Counted from the first letter of the stretch, positions 24,973 to 37,853 are shown. The stretch: 64,000 nucleotides of DNA from Salinibacterium xinjiangense (GCF_014645015.1 NZ_BMLC01000004.1:62001-126000), one strand, 5' to 3'. The notes: generated by a model not told the origin, from the sequence alone. Program-made: numbers and translations.

Positions 24973-25857
24973 ATGCACATCGGCATCATCGGCCTGGGAA
25001 AAATGGGCAATAACATGCGTGCGCGTTTGCGCACACAGGGGCTCACCGTCACGGGGTACGACCCGGATCCGGCAGTGACCGATGTTGCGAGTCTCGAAGA
25101 CCTTGCGCTGGCGCTCCCCGCCCCCAGGATCGTTTGGGTCATGGTCCCCTCGGGCAAGATCACCGATGACGTCATTCACAGCGTGGCGAATGTACTGAGT
25201 GCCGGTGATCTTGTGATTGATGGTGGAAACTCGCGGTACACCGACGATGCAGTGCACGGGGATTTCCTCGCAACGAAAGAGATCAGATTCCTGGATGTCG
25301 GCGTTTCCGGCGGAGTTTGGGGGCTGGAGAACGGTTACGGGCTTATGGCCGGCGGGGACGCAGCCGATATAGAGCGCGCCATGCCGATTTTTGATGCGCT
25401 GCGACCCGCGGGTCCGCGGAATGAGGGGTTCGTGCATGCCGGCCCGATCGGTGCGGGGCACTACGTCAAGATGGTGCACAACGGCATCGAGTACGCGCTG
25501 ATGCAGGCGTGGGCTGAGGGTTATGAGTTGCTGGATAGTCGTAAAGATCTGGTCACCGACGTGACGGGTTCTTTTAAGGCATGGCAGCGCGGGACTGTTG
25601 TTAGGTCATGGCTGCTCGAGCTTCTCGTTAAGGCGCTCGAGGAAGATCCAGAATTTACAGAAATCAGTGGTTATGTCGAAGATTCGGGCGAGGGTCGGTG
25701 GACCGTCCACGAGGCATTGGATCGCGCGGTACCCGTGCCCACCATCAGTGCCGCGATCTTTGCGAGATTCGTCTCACGCCAGAAGGATTCGCCATCGATG
25801 AAGGCCGTCGCGGCTCTCCGTAACCAGTTTGGTGGCCACGCCGCTCGTAAGAGTTGA
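24973..25857 (+). CDS. gnd: 6-phosphogluconate dehydrogenase, short (GndA-like) form
   Basis: Oxidatively decarboxylates 6-phosphogluconate to ribulose 5-phosphate in the pentose phosphate pathway. The 294 residues match the short form, lacking the C-terminal extension of the 470-residue enzyme. Seen: GIIGLGKMGNNM (about 4-15), the VDGGNSRY block (about 81), DVGVSGGVWGLENGYGLM (about 106) and the catalytic HYVKMVHNGIEYALMQA (about 161) with Lys and His-Asn. It lies between dnaN and recF as in many actinobacteria. ATG at 24973 follows GAGGAG. Confidence 0.93.
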   Translation: MHIGIIGLGKMGNNMRARLRTQGLTVTGYDPDPAVTDVASLEDLALALPAPRIVWVMVPSGKITDDVIHSVANVLSAGDLVIDGGNSRYTDDAVHGDFLATKEIRFLDVGVSGGVWGLENGYGLMAGGDAADIERAMPIFDALRPAGPRNEGFVHAGPIGAGHYVKMVHNGIEYALMQAWAEGYELLDSRKDLVTDVTGSFKAWQRGTVVRSWLLELLVKALEEDPEFTEISGYVEDSGEGRWTVHEALDRAVPVPTISAAIFARFVSRQKDSPSMKAVAALRNQFGGHAARKS

Positions 25858-25870
25858 ACGACGTGACCCA

Positions 25871-27031
25871 GTGATCGTCTCTCATCTCACCCTCACCGAC
25901 TTCAGGAATTACGAGACCCTCGACGTCGCGCTGAATCCCGGAGCCAACCTCTTCGTCGGTAGCAATGGCCAGGGGAAGACGAACCTCGTGGAGTCGCTCG
26001 GTTACCTGAGCACCCTCGGTTCCCACCGCGTCTCCACTGACCATGCCATGATCCGCCAGGGGCAGGATTCGGCAATCGTCAGGGCCCGCCTCGTGCACGG
26101 CGAACGCGAGATCCTGGCTGAGGTGCAACTCAATCGTGCGGGTGCCAATCGGGCGCAGATCAACCGTTCCGCAATCAAGACCCGGGAACTTCCGCGTTAC
26201 TTCTCCAGCGTCCTGTTCGCACCAGAAGACCTCGCACTCGTGCGCGGTGATCCATCCGGGCGGCGCCGCTTCCTGGATGAGCTCCTGGTGCTGCGCACTC
26301 CGCGCATGAGCGGGGTGATCGCCGACTACGAGAGGGTTCTTCGTCAGCGCAATACCCTGTTGAAGACGGCCCGAAATGCGCGGAGCGACCTGTCTACCCT
26401 CGATATCTGGGACGAGCGGCTCGTATCGTTCGGCTCAGAGATCATCGTCGCGAGGAGTTCACTACTCGCTGAACTCAGCCCCGAGGTCGCACGGGCATAC
26501 CGGAGCATCGCGGGAGCTGACCATGCGGCAAAGGTGTCCAGCTACCTCAGCATTTTTGCGAGCAGCGCTGATGATGACACAGTGGATTCCTCGGCGACAA
26601 GGTCGGGTCCGCTTGAGAATGTCATGGTCACCGAGGGTTTCCGCGCGTCTCTCTCGCGTCTCAGGCGCTCGGAGATGGAGCGGGGAATCACGCTGGGTGG
26701 GCCTCACCGGGATGACGTGATCCTCGAGCTGAATGGGATGCCCGCCCGCGGGTACGCCAGCCACGGGGAGTCCTGGTCATTCGCCCTGGCATTGAAACTC
26801 GCCTCGGCTGAAGTGCTTCGGCGCGAGTCGTCATCCGGCGACCCGGTCGTGATCCTCGATGACGTCTTCGCAGAACTCGATGAGTCACGACGCGGTCGAC
26901 TCGCGACGGCTGTCGGCGACTTCGAGCAGGTCCTGATCACGGCGGCAGTGTTCGGTGATGTGCCTGAGCAGCTTGCGGGAACCGTCGTGCGCATCAAAGG
27001 TGGGAAGGTGGTGTCCGATGATGAGCGATGA
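25871..27031 (+). CDS. recF: DNA replication and repair protein RecF
   Basis: An SMC-like ATPase that acts in single-strand gap repair. With GTG 25871 as start the protein has 386 residues and begins VSHLTLTDFRNYE like other RecF proteins; a longer frame from 25829 would run into gnd. Walker A is GSNGQGKTNLVES (about 31), the family motif FSSVLFAPEDLALVRG is at about 112, and the C-terminal part has VILDDVFAELDESRR (about 326). The 3' end overlaps the DUF721 gene by about 14 bp. Confidence 0.94.
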   Translation: MIVSHLTLTDFRNYETLDVALNPGANLFVGSNGQGKTNLVESLGYLSTLGSHRVSTDHAMIRQGQDSAIVRARLVHGEREILAEVQLNRAGANRAQINRSAIKTRELPRYFSSVLFAPEDLALVRGDPSGRRRFLDELLVLRTPRMSGVIADYERVLRQRNTLLKTARNARSDLSTLDIWDERLVSFGSEIIVARSSLLAELSPEVARAYRSIAGADHAAKVSSYLSIFASSADDDTVDSSATRSGPLENVMVTEGFRASLSRLRRSEMERGITLGGPHRDDVILELNGMPARGYASHGESWSFALALKLASAEVLRRESSSGDPVVILDDVFAELDESRRGRLATAVGDFEQVLITAAVFGDVPEQLAGTVVRIKGGKVVSDDER

Positions 27032-27563
27032 CAGCGAACAGGACGAAAGCGATGATGACGACCTCGCCATCGACAGCGGTCGCGATGAGCATGTCGCTGT
27101 CTACCTGAGGTTCCGAAAGGTCTTCGGAGACGCGAGCACGAGGTCGGCGACAGCCAGGAAGCGGAAAAAAAATAAGAAGGAGGGTGCGAGCGTCCCGTTT
27201 GCGGAGGGCCGGGACCCGCATGGGCTCGCTGACGTCATCGACGGGCTCACCTCGAAGATGGGCTGGACCTCTCCGTTAGCCCGCTCTGCCCTGCTCACCT
27301 CCTGGCCCGCGATCGTCGGTGTCGACACTGCTGAACACTCGTCGCCTCAGGGAATCGAGGATGGTGTGTTGACGATTTCGTGCGACTCCACCGCATGGGC
27401 GACTCAGCTCCGGTTGATGCGTTCCCAGATCACCACCACGATCGCCCAGCGCTTCCCGGATGCGGGAATCGAGTCCGTTCGCTTTGAGGGCCCGAACGCC
27501 CCCTCCTGGAAACGAGGGCTTAGATCAATTCCAGGCCGCGGCCCACGCGATACGTACGGCTAG
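27018..27563 (+). CDS. DUF721 family protein (DciA-like)
   Basis: A 181-residue protein (start ATG 27018 or 27021). Residues 1 to about 70 are acidic then Lys/Arg-rich and probably disordered (KRKKNKK); residues about 70-165 form the DUF721 domain (WPAIVGVDTAEHS, then STAWATQLRLMRSQI). DciA proteins bind DnaB and load or manage the replicative helicase in bacteria without DnaC/DnaI; here that role is inferred from family and from the recF-gyrB neighbourhood (position of Rv0004). It overlaps recF and is followed by 166 bp before gyrB. Confidence 0.88.
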   Translation: MMSDDSEQDESDDDDLAIDSGRDEHVAVYLRFRKVFGDASTRSATARKRKKNKKEGASVPFAEGRDPHGLADVIDGLTSKMGWTSPLARSALLTSWPAIVGVDTAEHSSPQGIEDGVLTISCDSTAWATQLRLMRSQITTTIAQRFPDAGIESVRFEGPNAPSWKRGLRSIPGRGPRDTYG

Positions 27564-27723
27564 CAGGGCAAATCTGGTCACCCGTTACGGGAACAGTCCC
27601 CAGATGGCCGAATCAGCCCCTTGCTGAGGTGCTTTTTGGTAGACTTGTCGAGGCCGTCGGGCGCCCCTCCCTGTGTGGAGATTTCTGCCCCGGATGGCGA
27701 GTACCGAATCGGCAGGAGCCTAA

Positions 27724-29760
<2,037 letters not shown>

Positions 29761-29802
29761 AACTCACCACTTTCGCGGCGTAACGACTTTTAGGGCACAC
29801 CA

Positions 29803-32374
<2,572 letters not shown>

Positions 32375-32382
<8 letters not shown>

Positions 32383-32782
32383 TGTCGCCGAGAAGCTGCA
32401 GCGAAAGTCTCAACGCCAGGTAGCCACCAAGCAGGTTCGTCTCAAGCTGGTTTACATCGACTTCTGGTCTGCTGTGAAGTTCTCGTTCCTGATTACCGTG
32501 TCGCTCGGAATCGTGCTCGTGGTCGCAGTGGTGCTGATCTGGGTAGTGCTGAACTCGACGGGCATCTTTGGAGACCTGGACGCGATCCTGAAAGACGTCC
32601 TCGGTGAGCCTACCTTCAGCGTGACGACGAGTGTCTCGCTTAGTCAGGTCGCGTTGTTCGCCATCGTCATCGCCGTGCTCAATGTGGTCGTGGGTACTGC
32701 CCTCGGCGCGATCGCCAGCATGCTGTACAACTTCAGCGTGAGGATTACCGGCGGGCTGCTGGTCGGGTTCACCAACAACTGA
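32375..32782 (+). CDS. DUF3566 membrane protein
   Basis: A 135-residue protein with a basic cytoplasmic N-terminus and two transmembrane helices (about 35-60 and 88-115), a short loop between. The family is actinobacterial and always sits next to gyrA (Rv0007 position), but no biochemical role is established. It starts 8 bp inside gyrA, so its translation depends on gyrA. Followed by tRNA-Ile 48 bp later. Confidence 0.85.
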
Positions 32783-32830
32783 CCGATTACGTGAATCTGG
32801 TCTGGATAAGGTAAGTTCTTATCTGGTCTG

Positions 32831-32904
32831 GGGGATATAGCTCAGGCGGTTAGAGCGCTTCGCTGATAACGAAGAGGTCCGAGGTTCAAGTCCTCGTATC
32901 CCCA
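32831..32904 (+). tRNA. tRNA-Ile (anticodon GAT)
   Basis: A 74-nt cloverleaf: acceptor stem GGGGATA/TATCCCC, D arm with AGCTC...GAGC, anticodon loop CTGATAA with GAT at 32865-32867, T loop GGTTCAAGTCC. The CCA end is not fully encoded. Its place after gyrA, paired with tRNA-Ala, is conserved in actinobacteria. Confidence 0.96.
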
Positions 32905-33021
32905 CCGAAAGACCCAGAATCACCGGCTACATCAGGGTGGTTTTCACAGGAGACCAGTCTCTGTGAGATCACTCAAACAGCACAACCGAGAGTTACGGAT
33001 CCGCAGGGAGTCGTGGTGCAC

Positions 33022-33094
33022 GGGGCCTTAGCTCAATTGGTAGAGCGCCTGCTTTGCAAGCAGGAGGTCAGGGGTTCGATTCCCCTAGGCTCCA
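33022..33094 (+). tRNA. tRNA-Ala (anticodon TGC)
   Basis: A 73-nt cloverleaf: acceptor GGGGCCT/AGGCTCC with one G-U pair, anticodon stem CCTGC/GCAGG with loop TTTGCAA and anticodon TGC at 33055-33057, T arm GGGGTTCGATTCCCC. It lies 117 bp after tRNA-Ile and is followed by a terminator. Confidence 0.96.
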
Positions 33095-33104
33095 CAGGTT
33101 GGAT

Positions 33105-33134
33105 AAGCGCCGCCCGGCCAGGGTGGCGCTTTTT
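33105..33134 (+). terminator. Intrinsic terminator after tRNA-Ala
   Basis: AAGCGCCGCCC pairs with GGGTGGCGCTT (one G-U) around the loop GGCCA, followed by TTTTT within the stem end and just after. It ends the tRNA transcript 10 bp past the gene. Confidence 0.85.
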
Positions 33135-33168
33135 CGTTGCATCAGACTTCCGGCCCTAAGCTTTCGTC

Positions 33169-33591
33169 ATGGATATCCGCGTCGGCGCATACGGTGTGAT
33201 CGTCGTCGATGGGGCCATCCTCCTCACCTACTGGCACGAGGGCGGAAAATGGTCACTGCCTGGTGGAGGGATCGAGGAGGGCGAACAGCCGATGGATGCC
33301 GCGATCCGCGAGATCCGCGAGGAAACCGGGTTCACTGCCTCGCTGGAACGCCTACTCAACGCAGACTCCATCGTGATCCCAGGGCACGCGCGGCTCGGCT
33401 TGGCCGGTGTGTCGCTGCACTCGTTTCGGATCGTCTACGAGGCGCGAATCATCGCTGGTGAACTCACCCACGAGGTTGACGGCTCGAGCAACGAGGCGCG
33501 CTGGTTCGCGTTGGCCGAAGTGCAGGATCTTCCGCGGGTGAGCCTGGTCGATGTCGGCCTGAAAGCCTTCCGGGAAGGCCAGCCCTCGTAG
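33169..33591 (+). CDS. NUDIX hydrolase
   Basis: A 140-residue hydrolase of nucleoside-diphosphate-linked substrates. The NUDIX box is complete: G-x5-E-x7-REUxEExGU seen as GGGIEEGEQPM then DAAIREIREETGF (about residues 27-49). The C-terminal WFALAEVQDLPR block is also typical. Substrate cannot be predicted; candidates include oxidised nucleotides and ADP-ribose. It stands alone between the tRNA-Ala terminator and a convergent gene, with a bidirectional terminator after it. Confidence 0.9.
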   Translation: MDIRVGAYGVIVVDGAILLTYWHEGGKWSLPGGGIEEGEQPMDAAIREIREETGFTASLERLLNADSIVIPGHARLGLAGVSLHSFRIVYEARIIAGELTHEVDGSSNEARWFALAEVQDLPRVSLVDVGLKAFREGQPS

Positions 33592-33617
33592 CCGACCGGC
33601 AACCGCGGTTAACAGAG

Positions 33618-33647
33618 AAACGGCCAGCACCGCGATGCTGGCCGTTT
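33618..33647. terminator. Bidirectional terminator between convergent genes
   Basis: AAACGGCCAGCA (33618-33629) and its exact complement TGCTGGCCGTTT (33636-33647) form a 12-bp stem with a 6-nt loop. A/T-rich ends on both sides let it serve the NUDIX gene (plus strand) and the 193-residue gene (minus strand). Confidence 0.8.
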
Positions 33648-33661
33648 CGATGGAGGCTGGA

Positions 33662-34243
33662 TCAGCTCTCGTTTGCGAGCGGAGTCTCGATGGCGGTCTC
33701 CTCGACCCACAGGTCGTCGTCGGCGCGAAGCGTCTGCCACGCTGCATAGGCCACGACGGCGAAAGCGACAACGCCGAAGCCGATAAGGATGTACTTGCCC
33801 GGTCCTACCGACGGCTTCGGCTTGACGATGCCGACCCGTGTTCCAACGTCGTTGCCGAACTTCGCGGCACGATTCATCGCATCCTGCACCTGGTGATTCT
33901 TCGCTACCTCGATCGCGGCGAGTGCGGCGCCGAGTGCTGATGTAACTCCGGGGATGACGTCGTCGGAGATACGGTGGCGAGTGTGGCTTGCCGCTGAACG
34001 GGCAGTGGAGAGGCCAGTTTCGGCAGCTGCCCGCGCGGTGTCGACCACGGGACGCAGGGTGTCGTCGTACTTGTCGCGGATGCGAGGAGAGACTTCTTCG
34101 CGTGCGTAGTGGGAAGCCTGGCGGCGAGCTTCGCGAGCGACACGGTTCGCGTGCTCAAGCAGTTCCCTCTGGTCGTCCCACAGGTCTCCGGCCTGGCCCT
34201 TCAACTTTTTGAGCTCTTTACGGCGCTTGCGTGATAGTGCCAT
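33662..34243 (-). CDS. Helical, C-terminally membrane-anchored protein of unknown function
   Basis: A 193-residue protein that I do not recognise. ATG 34243 was chosen for its GGAGG site. The N-terminus is strongly basic (SRKRRKELKKLKGQ), followed by a long charged, probably coiled-coil region (about 15-125, rich in Ala, Arg, Glu) and a single transmembrane helix near the C-terminus (about 147-168), then an acidic tail. Composition fits a membrane-tethered structural or adaptor protein. It converges with the NUDIX gene and diverges from the cyclophilin gene. Confidence 0.72.
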   Translation of the reverse strand: MALSRKRRKELKKLKGQAGDLWDDQRELLEHANRVAREARRQASHYAREEVSPRIRDKYDDTLRPVVDTARAAAETGLSTARSAASHTRHRISDDVIPGVTSALGAALAAIEVAKNHQVQDAMNRAAKFGNDVGTRVGIVKPKPSVGPGKYILIGFGVVAFAVVAYAAWQTLRADDDLWVEETAIETPLANES

Positions 34244-34378
34244 GAGGGAAAACCTCCAGTGGGGATCGAAACGTCTCACCATACTGTCATGTCGCATGGA
34301 TGAGAGGTAATACGTTGCCTGTGAGGCGACTGGGTGATGCGGGGTACGCGCACAGGGTGCCTATGCAAGACTTAGCCC

Positions 34379-34912
34379 ATGCATACAGCGGTCGCAACCA
34401 TGAATACTTCACTCGGAACCATCAAGCTCAACCTCTTCGGCAACCACGCCGTGAAGACTGTGGCGAACTTCTCAGGCCTTGCTTCTGGCACCATCGAGTG
34501 GAAGCACCCCGCGACCGGCAAGGTGTCGACAGACAAGTTGTACGACGGCATCGTCTTCCACCGCATCATCAAGCAGTTCATGCTTCAGGGTGGTGACCCG
34601 TTGGGCCAGGGCACAGGTGGCCCCGGATTCGAGTTCGACGACGAGATCCACCCCGACCTCAACTTCTCGCAGCCCTACGTGCTGGCAATGGCCAACGCGG
34701 GAACCCGCGGAGGCAAGGGCACCAACGGGTCGCAGTTCTTCATCACAACGGTGCCCACCCCCTGGTTGCAGGGCAAGCACACCATCTTCGGTGTCGTTGC
34801 TGACGAGGATTCAAAGCGCGTCGTCGATGCGATCGAAGCCGTCGACACCGATGGCCGCGACAAGCCGCTCACCGATGTCGTCATCGAGAGCGTCACCATC
34901 GACGAGGTCTGA
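34379..34912 (+). CDS. ppiA: Peptidyl-prolyl cis-trans isomerase (cyclophilin type)
   Basis: A 177-residue cytoplasmic cyclophilin that accelerates proline isomerisation during folding. Family motifs: VANFSGLASG (about 31), DGIVFHRIIKQFMLQGGDP (about 61-79) with the catalytic Arg, ANAGTRGGKGTNGSQFFITT (about 103) and WLQGKHTIFGVV. No signal peptide. It occupies the Rv0009 position downstream of gyrA. The start could be ATG 34379 or an ATG 21 nt later; neither has a strong ribosome site. rhomboid protease follows 6 bp later. Confidence 0.94.
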   Translation: MHTAVATMNTSLGTIKLNLFGNHAVKTVANFSGLASGTIEWKHPATGKVSTDKLYDGIVFHRIIKQFMLQGGDPLGQGTGGPGFEFDDEIHPDLNFSQPYVLAMANAGTRGGKGTNGSQFFITTVPTPWLQGKHTIFGVVADEDSKRVVDAIEAVDTDGRDKPLTDVVIESVTIDEV

Positions 34913-34918
34913 ACCTCG

Positions 34919-35758
34919 GTGTCAAGCGCGCCGAGCAACTCGGCTAGTCATTGCTACCGGCACCCCGACCGCCAGAGCTACATCCTGTGCCAGCGCTGCG
35001 GACGAACCATCTGCCCGCAGTGCCAGACACAGGCGGCCGTCGGTGTGCACTGCCCCGAATGCATCAGGGAGGCGCAGGCCACCGCGCCCAAGCGCAAGCC
35101 CGCGATTCTCAGCTCACTGCGGCGCACCAGGGATGCTCCGGTCGTCACGTTCAGCATTATCGGTGTCACCGCGCTGGTCTATGTGCTCCAGGTACTTCCA
35201 GGGAGCCCCGTCACCAGTGCGCTGGCATTTTATGGTCCACTCACGGCAACGGAACCGTGGAGGTTGCTGACGGCCCTGTTCGTGCACTCGCAGGGTTCAT
35301 TGCTGCACATCCTCTTCAACATGTTCTCCCTGTTCATCTTCGGGCCGCTGCTCGAGGGAATGGTGGGACGGCTGAGATTCCTGGCCCTGTACCTGATCGC
35401 CGGGCTGGGCGGATCGGTGGCCGTGCTGCTGCTAGCGCCGTACACGCCGGTGGTGGGGGCATCCGGTGCGATCTTCGGCCTGCTCGGGGCCTACTTCGTC
35501 ATCCAGCGGAAGCTGGGCGGCAATAACGTGCAGCTGTTGCTCGTGATCGGGTTGAACCTGGTCATCGGCTTCCTGCCCGGCACGAACATCGCCTGGCAGG
35601 CGCACCTCGGTGGCCTCATCGTGGGAAGCGCGGTCGCGCTTGTCTACCTGCGGACCCGTCGCCGCGATCAACGCTCGACCCAGGTCGCCCTCGTGGCGGG
35701 CATCGTGGCTACGGTTCTCGGACTGACTGTCGTGGGGATCCAGCTTTACAGCTTTTGA
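34919..35758 (+). CDS. Rhomboid family intramembrane serine protease with N-terminal zinc-binding motif
   Basis: A 279-residue membrane protease. Residues about 10-52 hold a His/Cys-rich zinc-ribbon-like region (CYRHPDRQ, then CQRCG, CPQC, CPEC). Six transmembrane helices follow. The catalytic serine is in VGASGAIFGLLGAYF (about 178) and the catalytic histidine in WQAHLGGLIVGS (about 230), so the protein should be active. GTG 34919 is the start, 6 bp after ppiA, suggesting co-transcription. Substrates are unknown. The B-box-like zinc region is common in actinobacterial rhomboids and may bind a partner. Confidence 0.9.
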   Translation: MSSAPSNSASHCYRHPDRQSYILCQRCGRTICPQCQTQAAVGVHCPECIREAQATAPKRKPAILSSLRRTRDAPVVTFSIIGVTALVYVLQVLPGSPVTSALAFYGPLTATEPWRLLTALFVHSQGSLLHILFNMFSLFIFGPLLEGMVGRLRFLALYLIAGLGGSVAVLLLAPYTPVVGASGAIFGLLGAYFVIQRKLGGNNVQLLLVIGLNLVIGFLPGTNIAWQAHLGGLIVGSAVALVYLRTRRRDQRSTQVALVAGIVATVLGLTVVGIQLYSF

Positions 35759-35821
35759 TCGGCACAGCCCCTCATTGCCGTGAGCTGGGACCGGTTGGGC
35801 GGAATCAACCCGGCCGGAAAG

Positions 35822-35869
35822 TTATCCACAGGCTTTCCACAATGGGTATAACTACACCCGTGTAGTTAT
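35822..35869. repeat. DnaA-box sequence and 22-bp palindrome in the rhomboid-crgA gap
   Basis: TTATCCACA (35822-35830, perfect DnaA box) is followed by a perfect inverted repeat, ATAACTACAC-CC-GTGTAGTTAT (35848-35869). The gap lies between convergent genes, so the palindrome could be a terminator-like hairpin or a protein site. No U-run follows either arm. Confidence 0.5.
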
Positions 35870-35920
35870 CGGGCCTCCAGCCGCGAAGTGCTGGTCAGGC
35901 CGCCACAGCGTCGAGTGGGC

Positions 35921-36166
35921 CTAGCGCCAGCGAGTGGTCATCAGGAAGCCGACGAACATGATTCCGAAACCGATCAGGATGTTGCCTGCACCGATGTCAG
36001 GAATCGGAAGGGTGTTGTTGCTCACGTAGAACACGATGATCCAGATGAGCCCGAGAAGCATGAAGCCGAACATGACGGGCTTGAACCACACGGCGTTCGG
36101 CGCTTGCTCACCAGTGCGGTTTTCGGCGGGACGGTCGGTCTTCGAGCGTGATGTCGTACGAGCCAT
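35921..36166 (-). CDS. crgA: Cell division protein CrgA
   Basis: An 81-residue protein with a polar N-terminus (about 1-28), two transmembrane helices (about 30-50 and 62-78) and the family ends (NAVWFKPVMFGFMLLGLIW in part, GIMFVGFLMTTRWR). CrgA coordinates FtsZ, peptidoglycan synthesis and septation in actinobacteria. It lies in the Rv0011c position, convergent with the rhomboid gene and divergent from srtE. ATG 36166 was chosen; the longer open frame upstream is non-homologous. Confidence 0.93.
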   Translation of the reverse strand: MARTTSRSKTDRPAENRTGEQAPNAVWFKPVMFGFMLLGLIWIIVFYVSNNTLPIPDIGAGNILIGFGIMFVGFLMTTRWR

Positions 36167-36259
36167 GGAGAAGATCCTAGCCTGATAGCTGCTGGACCAT
36201 ACTGGGCACCCAGCAATCACGGGGGTTCGACACGGTCTCGGCGGTTTAGAATCGACACT

Positions 36260-37042
36260 ATGGCCACAGTGGAGGGGCGCCGCCTGAACCGTGGCCACGA
36301 GAAGCAGGCTTTGAGGTTGCGCCGTCGCCTGAGCGTGGTGGGCGTGCTGGGTGAACTACTCATCACTGCTGGAGTGGTGGTGCTGCTTTTTCTGGGCTGG
36401 CAGGTCTGGTTGGGAAACCTTCTCAGCAGCAACGCCCAATCAGTTCAAGCGCAGGCCCTCAGTCAGTCCTGGAGCAAGGGTGACCCGCCGACGCCAGAGG
36501 AACCCGCCGGGCGCCCCGATCCCGGACCCCCCGTCATTGTGGCCGCCCCCAAAAACGCGGTGCAATTTGCCAACCTCATCGTGCCGCGACTGGGTGCGGA
36601 CTATACAAAGCCTGTCGCAGAGGGAATTGATGCCGATGTTCTCCGAAACGGGATAGGGCACTACCCGGGGACGCAGATACCCGGGGACGTGGGCAACGCT
36701 GCATTTGCTGCGCATCGCACGGGCAATGGTTCACCCTTCTTCGATATCGAGAAGCTTCAGGTCGGTGACTCCATCTACTTCGAGATGGAGGCGGGCTGGT
36801 ATCGCTACGTCGTCCGCAGCCTCGAGTATGTGCCGGCAACAGGTGTCGGTGTGCTCGAGCCGGTTCCGCAATCACCCGACATTGCGGCTACCGATCGAAT
36901 ACTCACGCTGACGAGTTGCAACCCGGTCTTCACTGCCGACGAACGCATCATCGTGTACTCGTTATTCGACACCTGGTTCCCCCGATCTGGCGGGGCACCC
37001 GCCGAGATCGCCGAGCTGAGCCAAGCCAACGGAGGCGGCTGA
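36260..37042 (+). CDS. srtE: Class E sortase
   Basis: A membrane-anchored transpeptidase that attaches proteins carrying an LAXTG-type signal to the cell wall. In 260 residues: cytoplasmic basic N-terminus, one transmembrane helix (about 26-50), a Pro-rich linker, and the catalytic domain with His152 (AAHRTG), Cys220 (TLTSC) and Arg229 (ADER). The TLTSC form is typical of class E. A candidate substrate with LAFTG is encoded at 59276-60814. It overlaps the next small gene (TGATG at 37040) and lies upstream of the glutamine amidotransferase gene as in streptomycetes. Confidence 0.92.
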   Translation: MATVEGRRLNRGHEKQALRLRRRLSVVGVLGELLITAGVVVLLFLGWQVWLGNLLSSNAQSVQAQALSQSWSKGDPPTPEEPAGRPDPGPPVIVAAPKNAVQFANLIVPRLGADYTKPVAEGIDADVLRNGIGHYPGTQIPGDVGNAAFAAHRTGNGSPFFDIEKLQVGDSIYFEMEAGWYRYVVRSLEYVPATGVGVLEPVPQSPDIAATDRILTLTSCNPVFTADERIIVYSLFDTWFPRSGGAPAEIAELSQANGGG

Positions 37043-37203
37043 TGTACGGCATGCTCTGGCGCATACTGCCCGGCCCATGGTGGACGAGGTTGTTGTTGCT
37101 TATCCTTCTTATAGCGGCCGTGCTCGCCGCCCTCGTGCTCTGGGTGTTCCCCTGGGCCGATCACTTCGTCACACCACAGGAGGTCACGGTGGAGCAACCA
37201 TGA
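37042..37203 (+). CDS. Very small membrane protein (53 aa) between sortase and amidotransferase
   Basis: A 53-residue protein: short N-terminal MYGMLWRILPG segment, one hydrophobic helix (about 16-37) and a short outer tail containing a WADHF motif. The ATG overlaps the sortase stop codon and GGAGG lies 9 nt upstream, so coupled translation is likely. It ends 4 bp inside the start of the amidotransferase gene. Equivalent tiny genes occur at this place in other actinobacteria. Function is unknown; a partner of sortase E is possible but not shown. Confidence 0.7.
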   Translation: MYGMLWRILPGPWWTRLLLLILLIAAVLAALVLWVFPWADHFVTPQEVTVEQP

Positions 37204-37835
37204 CGCGCGTACTCGTCATCGACAATTACGACAGTTTCGTCTACACGCTGAACGGGTACCTGATCCAGCTCGGCGCCGAAACGGAGGTGCTTCGAAATGA
37301 CGCCTTCTCGGTGGATGCGGTGGCAGAGGTCATCAGCAGGTACGACGCCGTGCTGCTATCGCCCGGCCCCGGAACTCCGGCGGACGCCGGTGTGAGCATC
37401 CCCATCGTTCATGCCGCACTCGCCGCTGGCCAGCCGCTTCTGGGAGTGTGTCTCGGGCACCAGGCGATCGCTGAGGCGATGGGTGCGACAGTGACCCATG
37501 CGGACGAGCTCATGCACGGCAAGACGTCGATGATCGATCACGACGGCAGCGGGTTCTACGACGGTGTGCCTCATCCCTTCCGTGCCACGAGGTACCACTC
37601 ACTCGCAGTCGTCGATTCCACGGTTCCTGATGGCCTCGTGGTGACGTCGCGAACGGAGGGGGGAGTGATCATGGGTGTTAGGCATGAGAGCCAGCCCATT
37701 TTCGGTGTGCAGTTTCACCCGGAGTCTGTGCTCACCGAGGGTGGATACCGGATGCTCGGTAACTGGCTCGCGGTAGCCGGCCTCCCCGCCGCAGCTGAGA
37801 CGGCTCGCGGGCTCAACCCGCTCGTGAAGCTGTAA
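37200..37835 (+). CDS. Aminodeoxychorismate/anthranilate synthase component II (glutamine amidotransferase)
   Basis: A 211-residue class I glutamine amidotransferase that supplies ammonia to an anthranilate or aminodeoxychorismate synthase. It has VLLSPGPGTPADAG (about 50), the nucleophile cysteine in GVCLGHQAIAEAMG (about 82) and the His-Glu pair in GVQFHPESVLT (about 170). It occupies the Rv0013 (trpG/pabA) position. No partner subunit is nearby, so whether tryptophan or folate synthesis is served cannot be told. The ATG overlaps the small gene's stop codon, and it converges with pknB. Confidence 0.9.
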   Translation: MTRVLVIDNYDSFVYTLNGYLIQLGAETEVLRNDAFSVDAVAEVISRYDAVLLSPGPGTPADAGVSIPIVHAALAAGQPLLGVCLGHQAIAEAMGATVTHADELMHGKTSMIDHDGSGFYDGVPHPFRATRYHSLAVVDSTVPDGLVVTSRTEGGVIMGVRHESQPIFGVQFHPESVLTEGGYRMLGNWLAVAGLPAAAETARGLNPLVKL

Positions 37836-37853
37836 CGGGCTGGTGGCCGAACC

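Noticed and set aside
24973-25857. gnd as a truncated 6-phosphogluconate dehydrogenase
   Set aside because: About 294 residues is normal for the short GndA-type enzyme, and its catalytic residues are present.
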